Shown: positions 24,872-34,323 of the stretch, in pieces
Numbering within the stretch: position 1 is the first letter of the stretch
How the letters are laid out: each line of letters opens with the position of its first letter
Assembly: GCA_012521555.1 (NCBI GenBank)
Contig: JAAYMC010000119.1
Span: forward strand, 1 to 47,908
Direction of reading: 5' to 3'
Length of the DNA: 47,908 bases
Origin: Clostridiales bacterium
GTDB lineage: Bacteria; Bacillota; Clostridia; Oscillospirales; Oscillospiraceae
Notes under the pieces: generated by a model
What the model saw: only the letters and a program-made list of their open reading frames with translations
Databases searched by the model: none
Told to the model about the DNA's origin: nothing
Translations under genes and position numbers: made by a program

Positions 24872-26701
24872 TTATTCGACCGTGACGGATTTGGCGAGGT
24901 TGCGCGGCTTGTCGATGCTGCAGCCGCGCGAGAGCGCCACATAGTAGGCGAAAAGCTGCATGGGGACGACGGCGAGGGACGGCAGGACCATCTCTTCCGC
25001 GTCCGGGATGGCGATGACGTGGTCCGAGACGCGGCTGACCTGCGCTTCGGCGGACTTTGTCGTCAGCGTCAGGATTTCCGCGCCGCGCGAGCGCACTTCC
25101 ACGATGTTGCTGATGGTCTTTTCCAGAAGGCGCACGTACGAGGCCATGGCGATGACGAGCGTCCCGTCCTCGATGAGGGAGATGGTGCCGTGCTTGAGCT
25201 CGCCGGCGGCGTACGCGTCCGAGTGGATGTAGGAGATTTCCTTGAGCTTGAGCGACGCTTCGAGCGTGAGGGCGTAGTCGATGTTGCGCCCGATGAAGAA
25301 GATGTTGTCCTTGTTGAAGTACAGGGAGGCAAGGTACTGGATGTGCTCCTTGTTTTTGAGGATTTCATCCACTTTTTCGGGCAGCTCAGAAAGCGCCTCG
25401 ACGAGCTTTTTGTACTCATCGTCCGGGATGACGCCGAGCAGCTCGGCGAAATACAGCGTGAGCAGGTACGTCACGGCCAGCTGCGTGCTGTACGCCTTCG
25501 TGGTGGCGACGGCGATTTCAGGGCCGGCCCACGTGTAGACGCAGTAGTCGGACTCGTTTGCGATGGTGCTGCCCATGACGTTGACGATGGAGAGCACCTT
25601 CGCGCCGAGGCGCTTTGCCTCCCGCATGGCGGCGATGGTGTCCGCCGTCTCGCCCGACTGGCTGATGCAGATGACGAGGGTGCGCTCGTCGACGAGCGGG
25701 GAGGAGTAGCGGAATTCCGAGGCCAGCGCCGTCTCCACGGGGATGCGCAGCATCTTCTCCATGTTGTACTTGGCGACGACGCCGACGTGGTACGCCGAGC
25801 CGCAGCCGACAAGGTAGATTTTCTTCAGGCTCTTTAAGTACTCCGGCGTAAAGTCAAGCCCCTCGATCTGGACGCGCCCGCCGCGCAGCCGCGGGGAGAC
25901 GGTTTTCCGGATCGCCTCGGGCTGCTCCATGATCTCCTTGAACATGAAGTGCTCGTACCCGCCCTTTTCGGCGGCGGAGATATCCCACTCCACGCGGGCC
26001 GTCTCCTTTTTGATTTCCACGAGGTCGCGGCTGTAGACGCGCACCTCGTCTTTCGTCAGCGTGGCGATTTCGCCGTCTTCCATGTAGATGACGTCGCGCG
26101 TGTGGGGGATGAGGGCCGTGACGTCCGAGGCGAGGAAGTTCTCGCCCCGGCCGATGCCGAGGATGAGGGGGCTTTCCTTCCGGACGGCGACAATCATGTC
26201 GGGGCAGTCCTCGCAGAGGATGCCGAGGGCGTAGGAGCCCTCGAGCCGCAGCGCCGCTTCAGCGACGGCCTTGAGGAGATCCCCTTTGTAGAAGTAGGAG
26301 ATGAGGTTGACGGCCACTTCCGTGTCCGTTTCGGAGCGGAATGTGACGCCTTTTGCCACGAGCATCTCGCGCAGCTGCGCGTAGTTTTCGATGATGCCGT
26401 TGTGGACGACGGCGATTTTACCGCCGTCGCTTAAATGCGGGTGGGCGTTTTCGTCCGACGGGCGGCCGTGCGTGGCCCACCGCGTGTGCCCGAGGCCGAC
26501 GGTGCCGCGCAGCGCGTCGCCATTGCAGACCATGTCGCTTAAATGGTCGACGTATCCTTTCGTTTTGCAGAGCGTCAGGCCCTCGCCGGAGCAGACGACG
26601 ATGCCCGCCGAGTCGTATCCTCTGTATTCGAGCCGTTTAAGCCCGTCGAGCATAATCGGGGCAGCCTGCCGTGACCCGACATAACCAACAATACCGCACA
26701 T
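24872..26701 (-). CDS. glmS: Glutamine--fructose-6-phosphate aminotransferase (isomerizing)
   Basis: 609 residues, standard length. The N-terminal Ntn glutaminase starts MCGIVGYVG with Cys2 as nucleophile; TRWATHG and HNGIIENY are present. Two SIS sugar-isomerase domains follow (CISQSGETADT at about 345), and the C-terminus ends KSVTVE as in the family. It makes glucosamine-6-phosphate, the first committed step to UDP-GlcNAc, peptidoglycan and cell envelope. No glmS ribozyme-like leader is apparent in the 69-nt gap to dapL, so regulation is probably with the upstream genes. A small CGCC-TTAAAA-GGCG hairpin sits in that gap. Confidence 0.97.
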   Translation of the reverse strand: MCGIVGYVGSRQAAPIMLDGLKRLEYRGYDSAGIVVCSGEGLTLCKTKGYVDHLSDMVCNGDALRGTVGLGHTRWATHGRPSDENAHPHLSDGGKIAVVHNGIIENYAQLREMLVAKGVTFRSETDTEVAVNLISYFYKGDLLKAVAEAALRLEGSYALGILCEDCPDMIVAVRKESPLILGIGRGENFLASDVTALIPHTRDVIYMEDGEIATLTKDEVRVYSRDLVEIKKETARVEWDISAAEKGGYEHFMFKEIMEQPEAIRKTVSPRLRGGRVQIEGLDFTPEYLKSLKKIYLVGCGSAYHVGVVAKYNMEKMLRIPVETALASEFRYSSPLVDERTLVICISQSGETADTIAAMREAKRLGAKVLSIVNVMGSTIANESDYCVYTWAGPEIAVATTKAYSTQLAVTYLLTLYFAELLGVIPDDEYKKLVEALSELPEKVDEILKNKEHIQYLASLYFNKDNIFFIGRNIDYALTLEASLKLKEISYIHSDAYAAGELKHGTISLIEDGTLVIAMASYVRLLEKTISNIVEVRSRGAEILTLTTKSAEAQVSRVSDHVIAIPDAEEMVLPSLAVVPMQLFAYYVALSRGCSIDKPRNLAKSVTVE

Positions 26702-26770
26702 GAATAAATGTCCTCCTATAGATGGGCGCGGCCCGCCTTTTAAGGCGCAGGCCGTATTGGGAAAATGCGG

Positions 26771-27988
26771 CTAAAGGAGACTCGTGATGCGCTCGACCGC
26801 CTCGCGCGTGGCGTCGACGTCGCCGAAGGCGGTCACGCGGATGAAGCCTTCGCCCGAGGGGCCGAAGCCCGCGCCCGGGGTGGTGACGACGCACGCTTTC
26901 TTCAGAAGCAGGTCGAAGAAGTCCCACGAGGGCATGCCGCCCGGCGTCTTGACCCAGATATACGGGGCGTTGACGCCGCCGTAGGCGGTCAGGCCCGCTT
27001 TAGCAAATCCTTCCCGAATGATTTTAGCGTTGTTCAGATAGTAGTCAATGGTTTCTTTTACCTGCCGGCGCCCTTCCTCGGAGTAAACGGCCTCCGCCGC
27101 GCGCTGGACGACGTACGCCACGCCGTTGAACTTCGTGTTCTGGCGGCGCTGCCACAGGGACAGGAGGGACACGCCGCCGCGCTCAAGCGCCTTCGGGATG
27201 ACGGTGTAGGCGCAGCGCGTTCCCGTAAAGCCCGCCGTCTTCGAGAAGCTGCGAAACTCTATCGCGCACGTCTCCGCGCCCGGGATTTCAAAAATGCTGT
27301 GGGGGATGTTCTCATCCGTGATAAACGCCTCGTAAGCCGAATCGTAGAGGATGACGCTGCCGTGCTTATTCGCGTAATCGACCCACACTTTCAGCTGCTC
27401 TTTCGTGGCGGCGGCGCCGGTGGGGTTGTTGGGGGAGCATATATAGATGAGGTCGGGCACGCGCTCCGGCAGGTCGGGGAAAAAGCCGTTTTCTTCCGTG
27501 CAGGGGAGGTAGACGAGGTTGGACCAGCGCCCGTCCGGCATGACTTCGCCGGCGCGCCCGGCCATCGCGTTCGTGTCGACGTAGACGGGGTAGACGGGGT
27601 CGCACACTGCGACAACATTATCGACGGAAAAAATATCCCCGATGTTCCCGCAGTCGCTCTTCGCGCCGTCGGAGATGTTGATCTCGTCGGGGGAGATGTC
27701 GACGCCGCGGGCTTTATAGTCGTACCGGCTGATGGCTTCCTTCAGGAAATCGTAGCCGCTTGAGTCGTCCGAATAGCCGCGGAAGGTCTCCTTGCGGCTC
27801 ATCTCGTCCGTGGCCTTGTGCATCGCTTCGATGACGGCGGGGGCGAGAGGCTGCGTGACGTCGCCGATTCCAAGGCGGATGAGGGGCATCGGCGGGTTTG
27901 TCTCCAGAAACGCCTTGACGCGGCGGCTGATTTCCGGGAAGAGGTAGCCGCCGGGAAGCTTCAAGAAGTTTTCGTTGACTTTGACCAT
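26771..27988 (-). CDS. dapL: LL-diaminopimelate aminotransferase
   Basis: 405 residues from the ATG at 27988, following GGAG. Fold-type I PLP enzyme with the family start [19 protein letters not shown], the aspartate of NNPTG-type motif [18 protein letters not shown], and the Schiff-base lysine in [12 protein letters not shown]. It converts tetrahydrodipicolinate directly to LL-diaminopimelate using glutamate, bypassing the succinylase and acetylase steps. DapF, the next enzyme, is encoded just upstream, so the window holds the last two steps to meso-diaminopimelate for cell wall and lysine. Confidence 0.96.
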   Translation of the reverse strand: MVKVNENFLKLPGGYLFPEISRRVKAFLETNPPMPLIRLGIGDVTQPLAPAVIEAMHKATDEMSRKETFRGYSDDSSGYDFLKEAISRYDYKARGVDISPDEINISDGAKSDCGNIGDIFSVDNVVAVCDPVYPVYVDTNAMAGRAGEVMPDGRWSNLVYLPCTEENGFFPDLPERVPDLIYICSPNNPTGAAATKEQLKVWVDYANKHGSVILYDSAYEAFITDENIPHSIFEIPGAETCAIEFRSFSKTAGFTGTRCAYTVIPKALERGGVSLLSLWQRRQNTKFNGVAYVVQRAAEAVYSEEGRRQVKETIDYYLNNAKIIREGFAKAGLTAYGGVNAPYIWVKTPGGMPSWDFFDLLLKKACVVTTPGAGFGPSGEGFIRVTAFGDVDATREAVERITSLL

Positions 27989-28054
27989 CTGGTTACTCTC
28001 CTTAATCTCAGTATAAGTGCCGCGCATGCGGAAAATGATTGAAAAAACTGAAGG

Positions 28055-28891
28055 CTAGAGGGGATACTCCCCTTCGAAAACGAGGACGGCCGGGCCCGTC
28101 ATGAACACATGATCCGTCTCCTCGTCCCACTCGATGTCAAGCTCGCCGCCAAGCAGAATGACCTTCGCCCGGCGCTCCGCGCGGCCGTTTAAGAAGGCGG
28201 CCACGACGCTGGCGCAGGACCCCGTCCCGCAGGCGAGCGTTTCGCCGCTGCCGCGCTCCCACACGCGCATTTTCAGCGTCCGGGAATCCACCACCTGCAC
28301 AAACTCGATGTTCGCGCGCTCGGGGAACAGCGGGTGGTTTTCCAGCGGGGGACCCACTTTTTCAATGTCAATTTCCGAGACGTCCTCCACGAACGTGACG
28401 GCGTGGGGGTTTCCCATGTTCACGCACGTCATCTCGTAGGTGACGCCCTGCGACGCAACAGGCTGCGCGATAAACCGCTCAAGCGTACTGTCGACGGGGA
28501 TTTCCGAAGATTTCAGCCGCGGCCGGCCCATGTCGACCCGCACGGACTCCACCTTGCCGCCGGCGACGTTGAGCGTGAGCGTCTTGATGCCGGAGAGCGT
28601 CTCGACGGTGATGACCGTTTTATCGGTGAGCCCCTTGTCGTAGACGTATTTGCCGAAGGTTCGGATGCCGTTGCCGCACATGCCGGCCTCGGAGCCGTCA
28701 AGCGAGTTGAACATGCGCATTTTAAAGTCGGCCACGTCGGACGGGCAGACGAGGATAATCCCGTCGCCGCCCACGCCGAAATGGCGGTCGCACATTTTCA
28801 CGCTGAGGGAGGAGGGGTCGGGGATATCGTATTCAAAGCAGCTTATGAGAATATAGTCGTTGCCGGCCCCGTGCATTTTCGTAAACTTCAT
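28055..28891 (-). CDS. dapF: Diaminopimelate epimerase
   Basis: 278 residues, start ATG after AGGAGG. Starts with the family motif KMHGAGNDYI; the two catalytic cysteines lie in MCGNGIRTFG and LACGTGSCAS. It converts LL- to meso-diaminopimelate in the cytosol without a cofactor. Sits 9 nt after purF and 66 nt before dapL. Confidence 0.97.
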   Translation of the reverse strand: MKFTKMHGAGNDYILISCFEYDIPDPSSLSVKMCDRHFGVGGDGIILVCPSDVADFKMRMFNSLDGSEAGMCGNGIRTFGKYVYDKGLTDKTVITVETLSGIKTLTLNVAGGKVESVRVDMGRPRLKSSEIPVDSTLERFIAQPVASQGVTYEMTCVNMGNPHAVTFVEDVSEIDIEKVGPPLENHPLFPERANIEFVQVVDSRTLKMRVWERGSGETLACGTGSCASVVAAFLNGRAERRAKVILLGGELDIEWDEETDHVFMTGPAVLVFEGEYPL

Positions 28892-28900
28892 AAAAGCCTC

Positions 28901-30283
28901 CTATTCAATTTCCGTCCCGCCGCTTACGGGAATGGGGTAGTACTCCGAGAAGCAGCCGGTGCAGAAGGCGCATTTGGAGTCGGGCGCGATGCGCTCCAGC
29001 CCCTCGAGGCTGAGGAAGCCGAGGCTGTCGGCCCCGATGATGCGCCGCATTTCCTCCGTCGAGTAGTGGCAGGCAAACAGCTCGTCTTTCGACGGGATAT
29101 CCGTCCCGAAATAGCAGGGGGAGACGAATTTCGGCGCCGAGGAGAGCATGTGCACTTCCTTCGCCCCGGCGTTGCGCAAAAGACGGACAATCTGGCCCGA
29201 CGTGGTGCCGCGCACGACGGAGTCGTCGATGAGGATGACGCGCTTTCCGGCGATGGTGGCGCGCAGGGGGTTGAGCTTGAGCTGCACCGCCACTTCGCGG
29301 CTGTGCTGGTCGGGCTTGATGAACGTGCGCCCCACGTAGCGGTTTTTGACGAACCCGTCGGCGTACGGGATGCCGGACGCTTTCGCGTACCCCTCCGCGG
29401 CGATGAGCCCCGAGTCGGGCACGCCGACGACGACGTCCGCGTCGATGGGGTGCTCTTTCGCCAGCTGCGCGCCGAGAAGCAGGCGCGCGTCGTGCACGCT
29501 CTGCCCGTCGATGACGCTGTCGGGGCGGGCAAAGTAGATGTGCTCGAAGATGCACAGGCTCGATTTCTCTGCCCGCGGCCCTTGGATGCTGTGGACCTTA
29601 CCATCGCACACCCAGACGACTTCGCCGGGCTCGATGTCACGCTCGAACTCGGCGCCGACGCTGTCGAGCGCGCAGCTTTCCGAGGCGAAGACGACCGCGT
29701 CGCCCCGCCGGCCCATGCACAGGGGGCGGAAGCCCCACGGGTCGCGCGCGGCGATGAGTTTTCTCGAGGACATCACGACGAGGGAAAACGCCCCGCGCAG
29801 GTGGTCCATGGCGCGCAGGACGGCCAGCTCCACGCTGTTGCAGCGCAGCCGCTCCTGCGCGATGATGTAGGCGATGATTTCGGAATCGGTGGTGGTATGG
29901 AAAATGGCGCCCTTGTATTCGTATTCGCGCCTGAGCGCCATGGTGTTGACGAGGTTGCCGTTGTGGGCGACGGCCAGAGACCCCTTGACGTAGTTGAGCG
30001 TGAGGGGCTGGGCGTTTTCGCGGCGGGACTCGCCGGTCGTGGAGTAGCGGACGTGGCCGATGGCCATCGTGCCGCCGAGCTTTTCGAGGATGGGCTCGGT
30101 GAACACGTCCCCGACGAGGCCGGAGTCCTTGTAGCAGGAGAGCTCGAGGTTATTGACCGCCGCAATCCCGCACTGCTCCTGGCCGCGGTGCTGCAGGGCG
30201 TAAAGGCCGTAATAGACGCTTTTGGCGCAGTTTCCGGCCGGGTCGTAAATACCGAAAATTCCGCATTCTTCGTGGATGGACAT
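28901..30283 (-). CDS. purF: Amidophosphoribosyltransferase (Fe-S type)
   Basis: 460 residues from the ATG at 30283 (AGGAG upstream). The short propeptide MSIHEE precedes the glutaminase nucleophile in ECGIFGIYD. LQHRGQEQCGIA and the PRPP-binding loop VILIDDSVVRGTTSGQ are present. The cysteine pattern near the end, CAFCTGCFSEYYP, is typical of the Bacillus-type enzyme that carries an oxygen-labile [4Fe-4S] cluster. Catalyses the first step of purine synthesis. No other pur genes adjoin; purB lies at 45729. Divergent from DUF421; the 135-nt gap shows no clear promoter. Confidence 0.96.
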   Translation of the reverse strand: MSIHEECGIFGIYDPAGNCAKSVYYGLYALQHRGQEQCGIAAVNNLELSCYKDSGLVGDVFTEPILEKLGGTMAIGHVRYSTTGESRRENAQPLTLNYVKGSLAVAHNGNLVNTMALRREYEYKGAIFHTTTDSEIIAYIIAQERLRCNSVELAVLRAMDHLRGAFSLVVMSSRKLIAARDPWGFRPLCMGRRGDAVVFASESCALDSVGAEFERDIEPGEVVWVCDGKVHSIQGPRAEKSSLCIFEHIYFARPDSVIDGQSVHDARLLLGAQLAKEHPIDADVVVGVPDSGLIAAEGYAKASGIPYADGFVKNRYVGRTFIKPDQHSREVAVQLKLNPLRATIAGKRVILIDDSVVRGTTSGQIVRLLRNAGAKEVHMLSSAPKFVSPCYFGTDIPSKDELFACHYSTEEMRRIIGADSLGFLSLEGLERIAPDSKCAFCTGCFSEYYPIPVSGGTEIE

Positions 30284-30418
30284 GGTCTGGCTCCTTTTGA
30301 GATGGTGCGGGCGGCCCGGCGGCGGGCTCATAACCCCGCGGTGTTGGGATATACTAAAGTTTAGCCTATTTACACGCGCGCGCTTACGGCGCGGTCAGAC
30401 GGTATCGGAGGTTTCGAC

Positions 30419-31096
30419 TTGGCGATTTCAATTGTCAGGACGCTGATTTTATATATAGCCATCATCACGTCGATGCGCATCATGGGCAAGCGGCAGATCG
30501 GGGAGCTTGAGCCGGCGGAGCTCGTGGTGGCCGTCTTGATCTCGGAGCTGGCCGCGCAGCCGCTTCAGGACATCGGGACGCCGCTCATCTACGGGCTCGT
30601 TCCCGCGGCGACGCTCGTCATCTGCGAGCTTTTGATCTCCTTCGGGATCGTCAAGAGCGTGCGCTTCCGGGCGTTTATCTGCGGCAAGCCGTGCGTCATC
30701 ATCAAAGACGGGAAAATCGTGCAGCGGGAGATGAAGAAAAACCGCCTGACGGTTGACGAGCTGGCCGAGCAGCTTCGGAAAAAGGGCGTGCTGGATTTCA
30801 GCACCGTCAAATACGCCATCCTTGAAACGGACGGGAAAATCACGCCGATCCTCTCGTCCATGCACCAGCCGGTCACGCCGAAGGACCTGCAGCTTCCCGT
30901 GGACGAGACGGGCTATCCCGTCATCGTCGTCAACGAGGGGCGCGTTCTCGAAAAGAACCTGCAGGTTTTAGGGCTTGACACCCAGTGGCTTGACCAGCAG
31001 CTTCGCGCGCGGAATATCGCGAACGTGAGGGACGTCTACCTCTTCTCGGTGGACGATTTCGGCCGCGTCTTCTTTGCCCTCAAGGAGGTCACATGA
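30419..31096 (+). CDS. DUF421 (YetF-like) membrane protein
   Basis: 225 residues from a TTG start after CGGAGG (7-nt spacing). Three N-terminal membrane helices (about 5-20, 30-50, 55-75) with MGKRQIGELEPAELVV, the DUF421 signature, then a cytosolic domain containing GKPCVIIKDGKI. Family function is not established; Bacillus homologues are linked to stress or sporulation. It overlaps the next gene by 4 nt, a DUF4363 member, a pairing known from Clostridia. Confidence 0.85.
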   Translation: MAISIVRTLILYIAIITSMRIMGKRQIGELEPAELVVAVLISELAAQPLQDIGTPLIYGLVPAATLVICELLISFGIVKSVRFRAFICGKPCVIIKDGKIVQREMKKNRLTVDELAEQLRKKGVLDFSTVKYAILETDGKITPILSSMHQPVTPKDLQLPVDETGYPVIVVNEGRVLEKNLQVLGLDTQWLDQQLRARNIANVRDVYLFSVDDFGRVFFALKEVT

Positions 31097-31473
31097 AAAA
31101 GGAGCTTTTCGCCGTCGTCATCCTCGTGCTGATGATCTTAGCGTCAATTTACAACTACCGCCATCTCGAGCGCATCACAAACGACGTGCTCGCCCTTGTG
31201 GACCGCTCGCTGGAGCAGGCCGAAACCGGCAACTGGGACGAGGCGCGCCGGCTCGCCGAGGAGGCGGCCAGGCTCTGGACGAGCTACGACGGGTACACGC
31301 ACATCTTCCTGCGCCATTCGGAAATCACCGACGCCGAAGGCGTCCTGTACAACTACCTGCAGCAGGTCTACGACGAGAACACCCGCACGGCGAAAGCGGC
31401 GCGGGACGCCGCGCGGGCGCGGCTGGAGCACCTCGTGCAGGTTGAAAAGCTCCGCCCGGGCAGCATTTTTTAG
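31093..31473 (+). CDS. DUF4363 family protein
   Basis: 126 residues, ATG overlapping the DUF421 stop (ATGA). One N-terminal membrane anchor ([16 protein letters not shown], 5-20) followed by helical Glu/Arg/Ala-rich sequence, so probably a small membrane-tethered extracytoplasmic protein. Role unknown. Its 3' end overlaps the convergent nrdR gene by 4 nt. Confidence 0.8.
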   Translation: MKKELFAVVILVLMILASIYNYRHLERITNDVLALVDRSLEQAETGNWDEARRLAEEAARLWTSYDGYTHIFLRHSEITDAEGVLYNYLQQVYDENTRTAKAARDAARARLEHLVQVEKLRPGSIF

Positions 31474-31940
31474 GCCTGATTATTCTGATTGTTGTTGAGC
31501 AGCCTGTTGAGCTCCTCCAGGAAGGTGTTGAGGTCCTTAAACTGCCGGTAGACGGACGCAAAGCGCACGTAAGCCACCTCGTCGAGGGCTTTGAGCTTGT
31601 TCATCGCCATTTCGCCGATGACGGAAGACTCGACTTCGCGCTCAAGCGAGTTTTGGATTTCCTGCTCGATTTCGTCGACGGCCTGCTGCAAATCCGAGAG
31701 GGGGACAGGCCGCTTTTCGCACGCGCGCAGCATCCCGTTGAGGATTTTCGTCTTGTCGAAGGTCTGACGGCTTCCGTCTTTCTTGATGACGACGAGGGGG
31801 ACGCGCTCCATGATTTCGTACGTCGTAAAACGCTTCTGGCAGGAGAGACACTCGCGGCGGCGGCGGATCGTCGTGCCTTCTTCGGCGGGACGGGAATCGA
31901 TGACACGGCTTTCCGTGTAGCCGCAAAACGGGCATTTCAT
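31470..31940 (-). CDS. nrdR: Transcriptional repressor NrdR
   Basis: 156 residues, the usual size. The zinc ribbon is [16 protein letters not shown] with a second pair CLSCQKRF, followed by an ATP-cone domain with [16 protein letters not shown]. It senses (d)ATP and represses ribonucleotide reductase genes. No nrd genes are in the window. It has its own promoter at 31996-32024; a large perfect inverted repeat lies just upstream. Confidence 0.97.
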   Translation of the reverse strand: MKCPFCGYTESRVIDSRPAEEGTTIRRRRECLSCQKRFTTYEIMERVPLVVIKKDGSRQTFDKTKILNGMLRACEKRPVPLSDLQQAVDEIEQEIQNSLEREVESSVIGEMAMNKLKALDEVAYVRFASVYRQFKDLNTFLEELNRLLNNNQNNQA

Positions 31941-31995
31941 AGCGAAGCCTCCGTTCGTACCGAATCAAAATGAATGTCCATGGTTCATTTCCTTC

Positions 31996-32024
31996 ATTAT
32001 ACCATACGCTGCCACATGTGTACA
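31996..32024 (-). promoter_or_regulatory. Promoter for nrdR
   Basis: Minus strand TGTACA (32024-32019), 17-nt spacer, TATAAT (32001-31996). The -10 is perfect and the -35 fair. Confidence 0.65.
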
Positions 32025-32036
32025 CTAAAAAAGTAA

Positions 32037-32063
32037 CGGTATATAACGAAATGTTATATACCG
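32037..32063. promoter_or_regulatory. Large perfect inverted repeat upstream of nrdR
   Basis: CGGTATATAAC-gaaat-GTTATATACCG, 11-bp arms, 12 nt upstream of the nrdR -35 element. AT-rich and without a T-run, so an operator is more likely than a terminator. A plus-strand TATAAT at 32082-32087 lies beside it but has no good -35. Confidence 0.55.
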
Positions 32064-32132
32064 CGCGTGTCACGATTTCTATATAATAAACGAATTGTAT
32101 CAGGAACGAATTTTACCCCCAAAAAACTTTCA

Positions 32133-32429
32133 TCAGCTGGCCGCTTCACAGCATGCCAGCCAATCGTACACCACGTCGGCTACGGTGACGGGGGTGACGG
32201 TGTGATCGTGCAGCTTGCGGACAAGCTCAAAAACGCTCAGGCTGCTTTGCGTGACGCAGCGAACGACGGCAGTCTCGTCCCTTTCGCAGATTGTAATTCC
32301 AACGCCATAAGACTCAAACCGGAGTTCCGTTGCAGCGTCTGCGATATCGTCGACCGTGATGAAGTATACGAGTGTGCAATCGGTGTCGCCCAGCTGAGTC
32401 CTTCTTCTGAGAACTTCCAAACTTCGCAT
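32133..32429 (-). CDS. DUF6514 family protein (hypothetical)
   Basis: 98 residues from the ATG at 32429, 8 nt after GGAG; an in-frame ATG further upstream has no ribosome site. The sequence (DCTLVYFITVDD, ERDETAVVRCVT, VADVVYDWLA) resembles the short Clostridia proteins grouped as DUF6514, of unknown function. Mixed alpha/beta, soluble, no signal peptide. The 225-nt gap upstream (32430-32654) is AT-rich with no further gene. Confidence 0.7.
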   Translation of the reverse strand: MRSLEVLRRRTQLGDTDCTLVYFITVDDIADAATELRFESYGVGITICERDETAVVRCVTQSSLSVFELVRKLHDHTVTPVTVADVVYDWLACCEAAS

Positions 32430-32654
32430 CGCTCCAACTCCTCTTATCGTGTTATTTGCTCCGGGAGGCAATAACCTCTTTGTCATGCATTATTTCACAA
32501 AATATTCAAGAATTCCACAGGCAGTATATGTGGGAAATCGACAAAAATCGACGGACGCACTATATATGGCGCGATAAGAGGGGGGCGAAACACCATGTAT
32601 GGGCTCTTGCTAAAAAGAAAGCGAATTTTTCGGAGAAAAGACAAAAATTTTGTA

Positions 32655-33260
32655 CTATTGCGCAAAAACGCCGGAGCGGATTAGTTCAATAAACTCGGAG
32701 CGCGTCATGAGGATGTTGACGACGTCCAGCAGGGCGTTTTGCGAGAGGTTTTCCGGAAGGTTTAAGTACGCCGTCAGCGCGCGGCGGCGCTCGGCGCTGC
32801 CGGGCCGTCCGGTCAGGCCCGCCTCGTAGAAGTCCGTTTTCGTGATGCCGCCGTATTTGGGGGCGCCGGATGGGTTTTCCTCAAACGTGGCGCCCGCGCG
32901 GCGCAGCGCTTCGATGAGGACGTCCGGGCGCATGCCCTCGACGCCGAGCTTCCCCTCCTTGGAGGGGATATTTTTGCGCCTTTCGCGCCCCATCACGTCC
33001 GGGATGTAGGCATGCTTGACCGTGCCGGGCGGGAGAAGGCCTTTGAGCCGCCCGCGGATGAAAAAGCCGGCGTGGTCGCTGTCGGTGAGGATAATTAGGC
33101 CCCGCGCTTCGGCGAGGCGGCGCAGCAGGGCGATTTTATCCTTGTCGTTGAAGACGCCGAACCCGTTTGTCTCGACAATCGTGGCGTCGACGACCTGGCG
33201 GAGCGTGTTTTTGTCGTACCGCCCTTCGACGACGATAACTTCCCGTATTTTCGGTATCAT
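32655..33260 (-). CDS. rnmV: Ribonuclease M5 (TOPRIM nuclease, 5S rRNA maturation)
   Basis: 201 residues from the ATG at 33260, which overlaps the holA stop (ATGA). The TOPRIM domain begins VVEGRYDKNTL with the catalytic Glu, and LTDSDHAGFFIRG supplies the DxD pair; the DUF4093 C-terminal domain follows. RNase M5 trims the 5S rRNA precursor. Pairing with holA by overlap indicates co-translation. It is closer to M5 than to primases because no zinc-finger or DnaG core is present. Confidence 0.88.
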   Translation of the reverse strand: MIPKIREVIVVEGRYDKNTLRQVVDATIVETNGFGVFNDKDKIALLRRLAEARGLIILTDSDHAGFFIRGRLKGLLPPGTVKHAYIPDVMGRERRKNIPSKEGKLGVEGMRPDVLIEALRRAGATFEENPSGAPKYGGITKTDFYEAGLTGRPGSAERRRALTAYLNLPENLSQNALLDVVNILMTRSEFIELIRSGVFAQ

Positions 33261-34303
33261 TTGGCCTCCCTGAATATGAGCGCAAGTTCCGTGAGAAGCT
33301 CGGCAAGGCGCGCTTCGCCCTTTGCGCCCGAGTTGATGGCAAGCGCCGCGCGCGCGGAGGCGAGCACGGCTTTGCGGCACTCTTCCGGGGAGCGCTTGCG
33401 CGCGGCGGAAAAGAGCGCGCGCGCCTGAAACGCAAAGCGCAGTCCGGCGGCCTGGGCGAAGGATTCCTGGCTTTTCCCCTCGTCGAGGTAAAGGCGGGCC
33501 AGATGCAGCCGGCGCAGGGCCATCGTGATAGCGTAGATAAGCTTTTGCGCCGGCTCCTGCATGGCAAAGAGCGAGGCGAGGACTTTCGCGGCCTCGTTAA
33601 ACCGCCCTTCGACGATGTGGTCCGTCAGCTGGTACGCCACGGCGTCGGGGACGGGCGTGACGAGCGCGTCGATGTCGGCGCGGGTGATGGCGTCCCCTTC
33701 CGCGTACTGGCAGAGCTTTTCAATTTCACTGACCAAAGTGGTCATGGAGCCGCCCGTCAGAAAGGCGAGGTGCTCGCAGTCGGCGGGGGAGATGGTCTTC
33801 CCGTTGTGCTCGACGTGGGCGGCAATCCACCTGACGAGTTTTGACTGCTCCTGAATGGCAAACTCCACGACCTGCGCCCTGGCATTGATGAGCTGGGCGA
33901 GCTTTTGCCGCCCGTCCGGCGCGTAGGCGACGGTGTCGAACACAAACACGAGGCACACGTACTCCGGCAGCTCGGTAATGAGCGCGGCAAGGCGCTGCCG
34001 CGCCTCTTCCGGCAGCTTGAAAACATCCACGTCGTGCACCTCCACGAGCGTGCGCTCGGCGAAGGCGGGGAGCGTGCTGACCGAGTCAATCAGCGCGTCG
34101 ACGGAAAACCCGTCTGCGTTGAAGCGCCTGTGGTTGAAGTCGGCGAGCGCCCCCGCGACAAGCTGCTCCCGCAGCGCCTTTAAGCTGTTTTCAAGGAGAT
34201 AGCGCTCGCTCCCGTGGAACACGTACAGCGTTCCGATATCGCCGGAGCGCAGCTGCTTGCGAAATGCATCGTAAGAGACGGAGGCGTTTTTCTTTTGCGC
34301 CAT
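33257..34303 (-). CDS. holA: DNA polymerase III subunit delta
   Basis: 348 residues with the clamp-loader pattern: VSYDAFRKQL, LYVFHGSERYLLE near 25-37, FVDALIDSVSTLPAF-like region, and the late PAQKLIYAITMALRRLH. The delta subunit opens the beta clamp as part of the clamp loader. It sits 20 nt downstream of comEC, a frequent neighbour in Firmicutes, and overlaps rnmV. Confidence 0.92.
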   Translation of the reverse strand: MAQKKNASVSYDAFRKQLRSGDIGTLYVFHGSERYLLENSLKALREQLVAGALADFNHRRFNADGFSVDALIDSVSTLPAFAERTLVEVHDVDVFKLPEEARQRLAALITELPEYVCLVFVFDTVAYAPDGRQKLAQLINARAQVVEFAIQEQSKLVRWIAAHVEHNGKTISPADCEHLAFLTGGSMTTLVSEIEKLCQYAEGDAITRADIDALVTPVPDAVAYQLTDHIVEGRFNEAAKVLASLFAMQEPAQKLIYAITMALRRLHLARLYLDEGKSQESFAQAAGLRFAFQARALFSAARKRSPEECRKAVLASARAALAINSGAKGEARLAELLTELALIFREAK

Positions 34304-34323
34304 GGCAAACCCTTTCTTCCGAT

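Noticed and set aside
24794..25837. Plus-strand open frame opposite glmS
   Set aside because: Shadow of glmS; no ribosome site, no motif.
28334..30364. 676-codon plus-strand open frame opposite dapF and purF
   Set aside because: It crosses two well-recognised genes in antisense and has composition typical of shadows.
32534..32551. Two TGTCGAT-like words as Spo0A boxes
   Set aside because: Differ from TGTCGAA and have no mapped promoter; too short to support.
32557..32571. GCACTATATATGGCG as an NrdR box
   Set aside because: Only one copy, with mismatches, and no ribonucleotide reductase gene next to it; NrdR boxes normally occur in pairs.
32456..32692. 78-codon plus-strand frame between DUF6514 and rnmV
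   Set aside because: No ribosome site, overlaps the rnmV end, no family resemblance.
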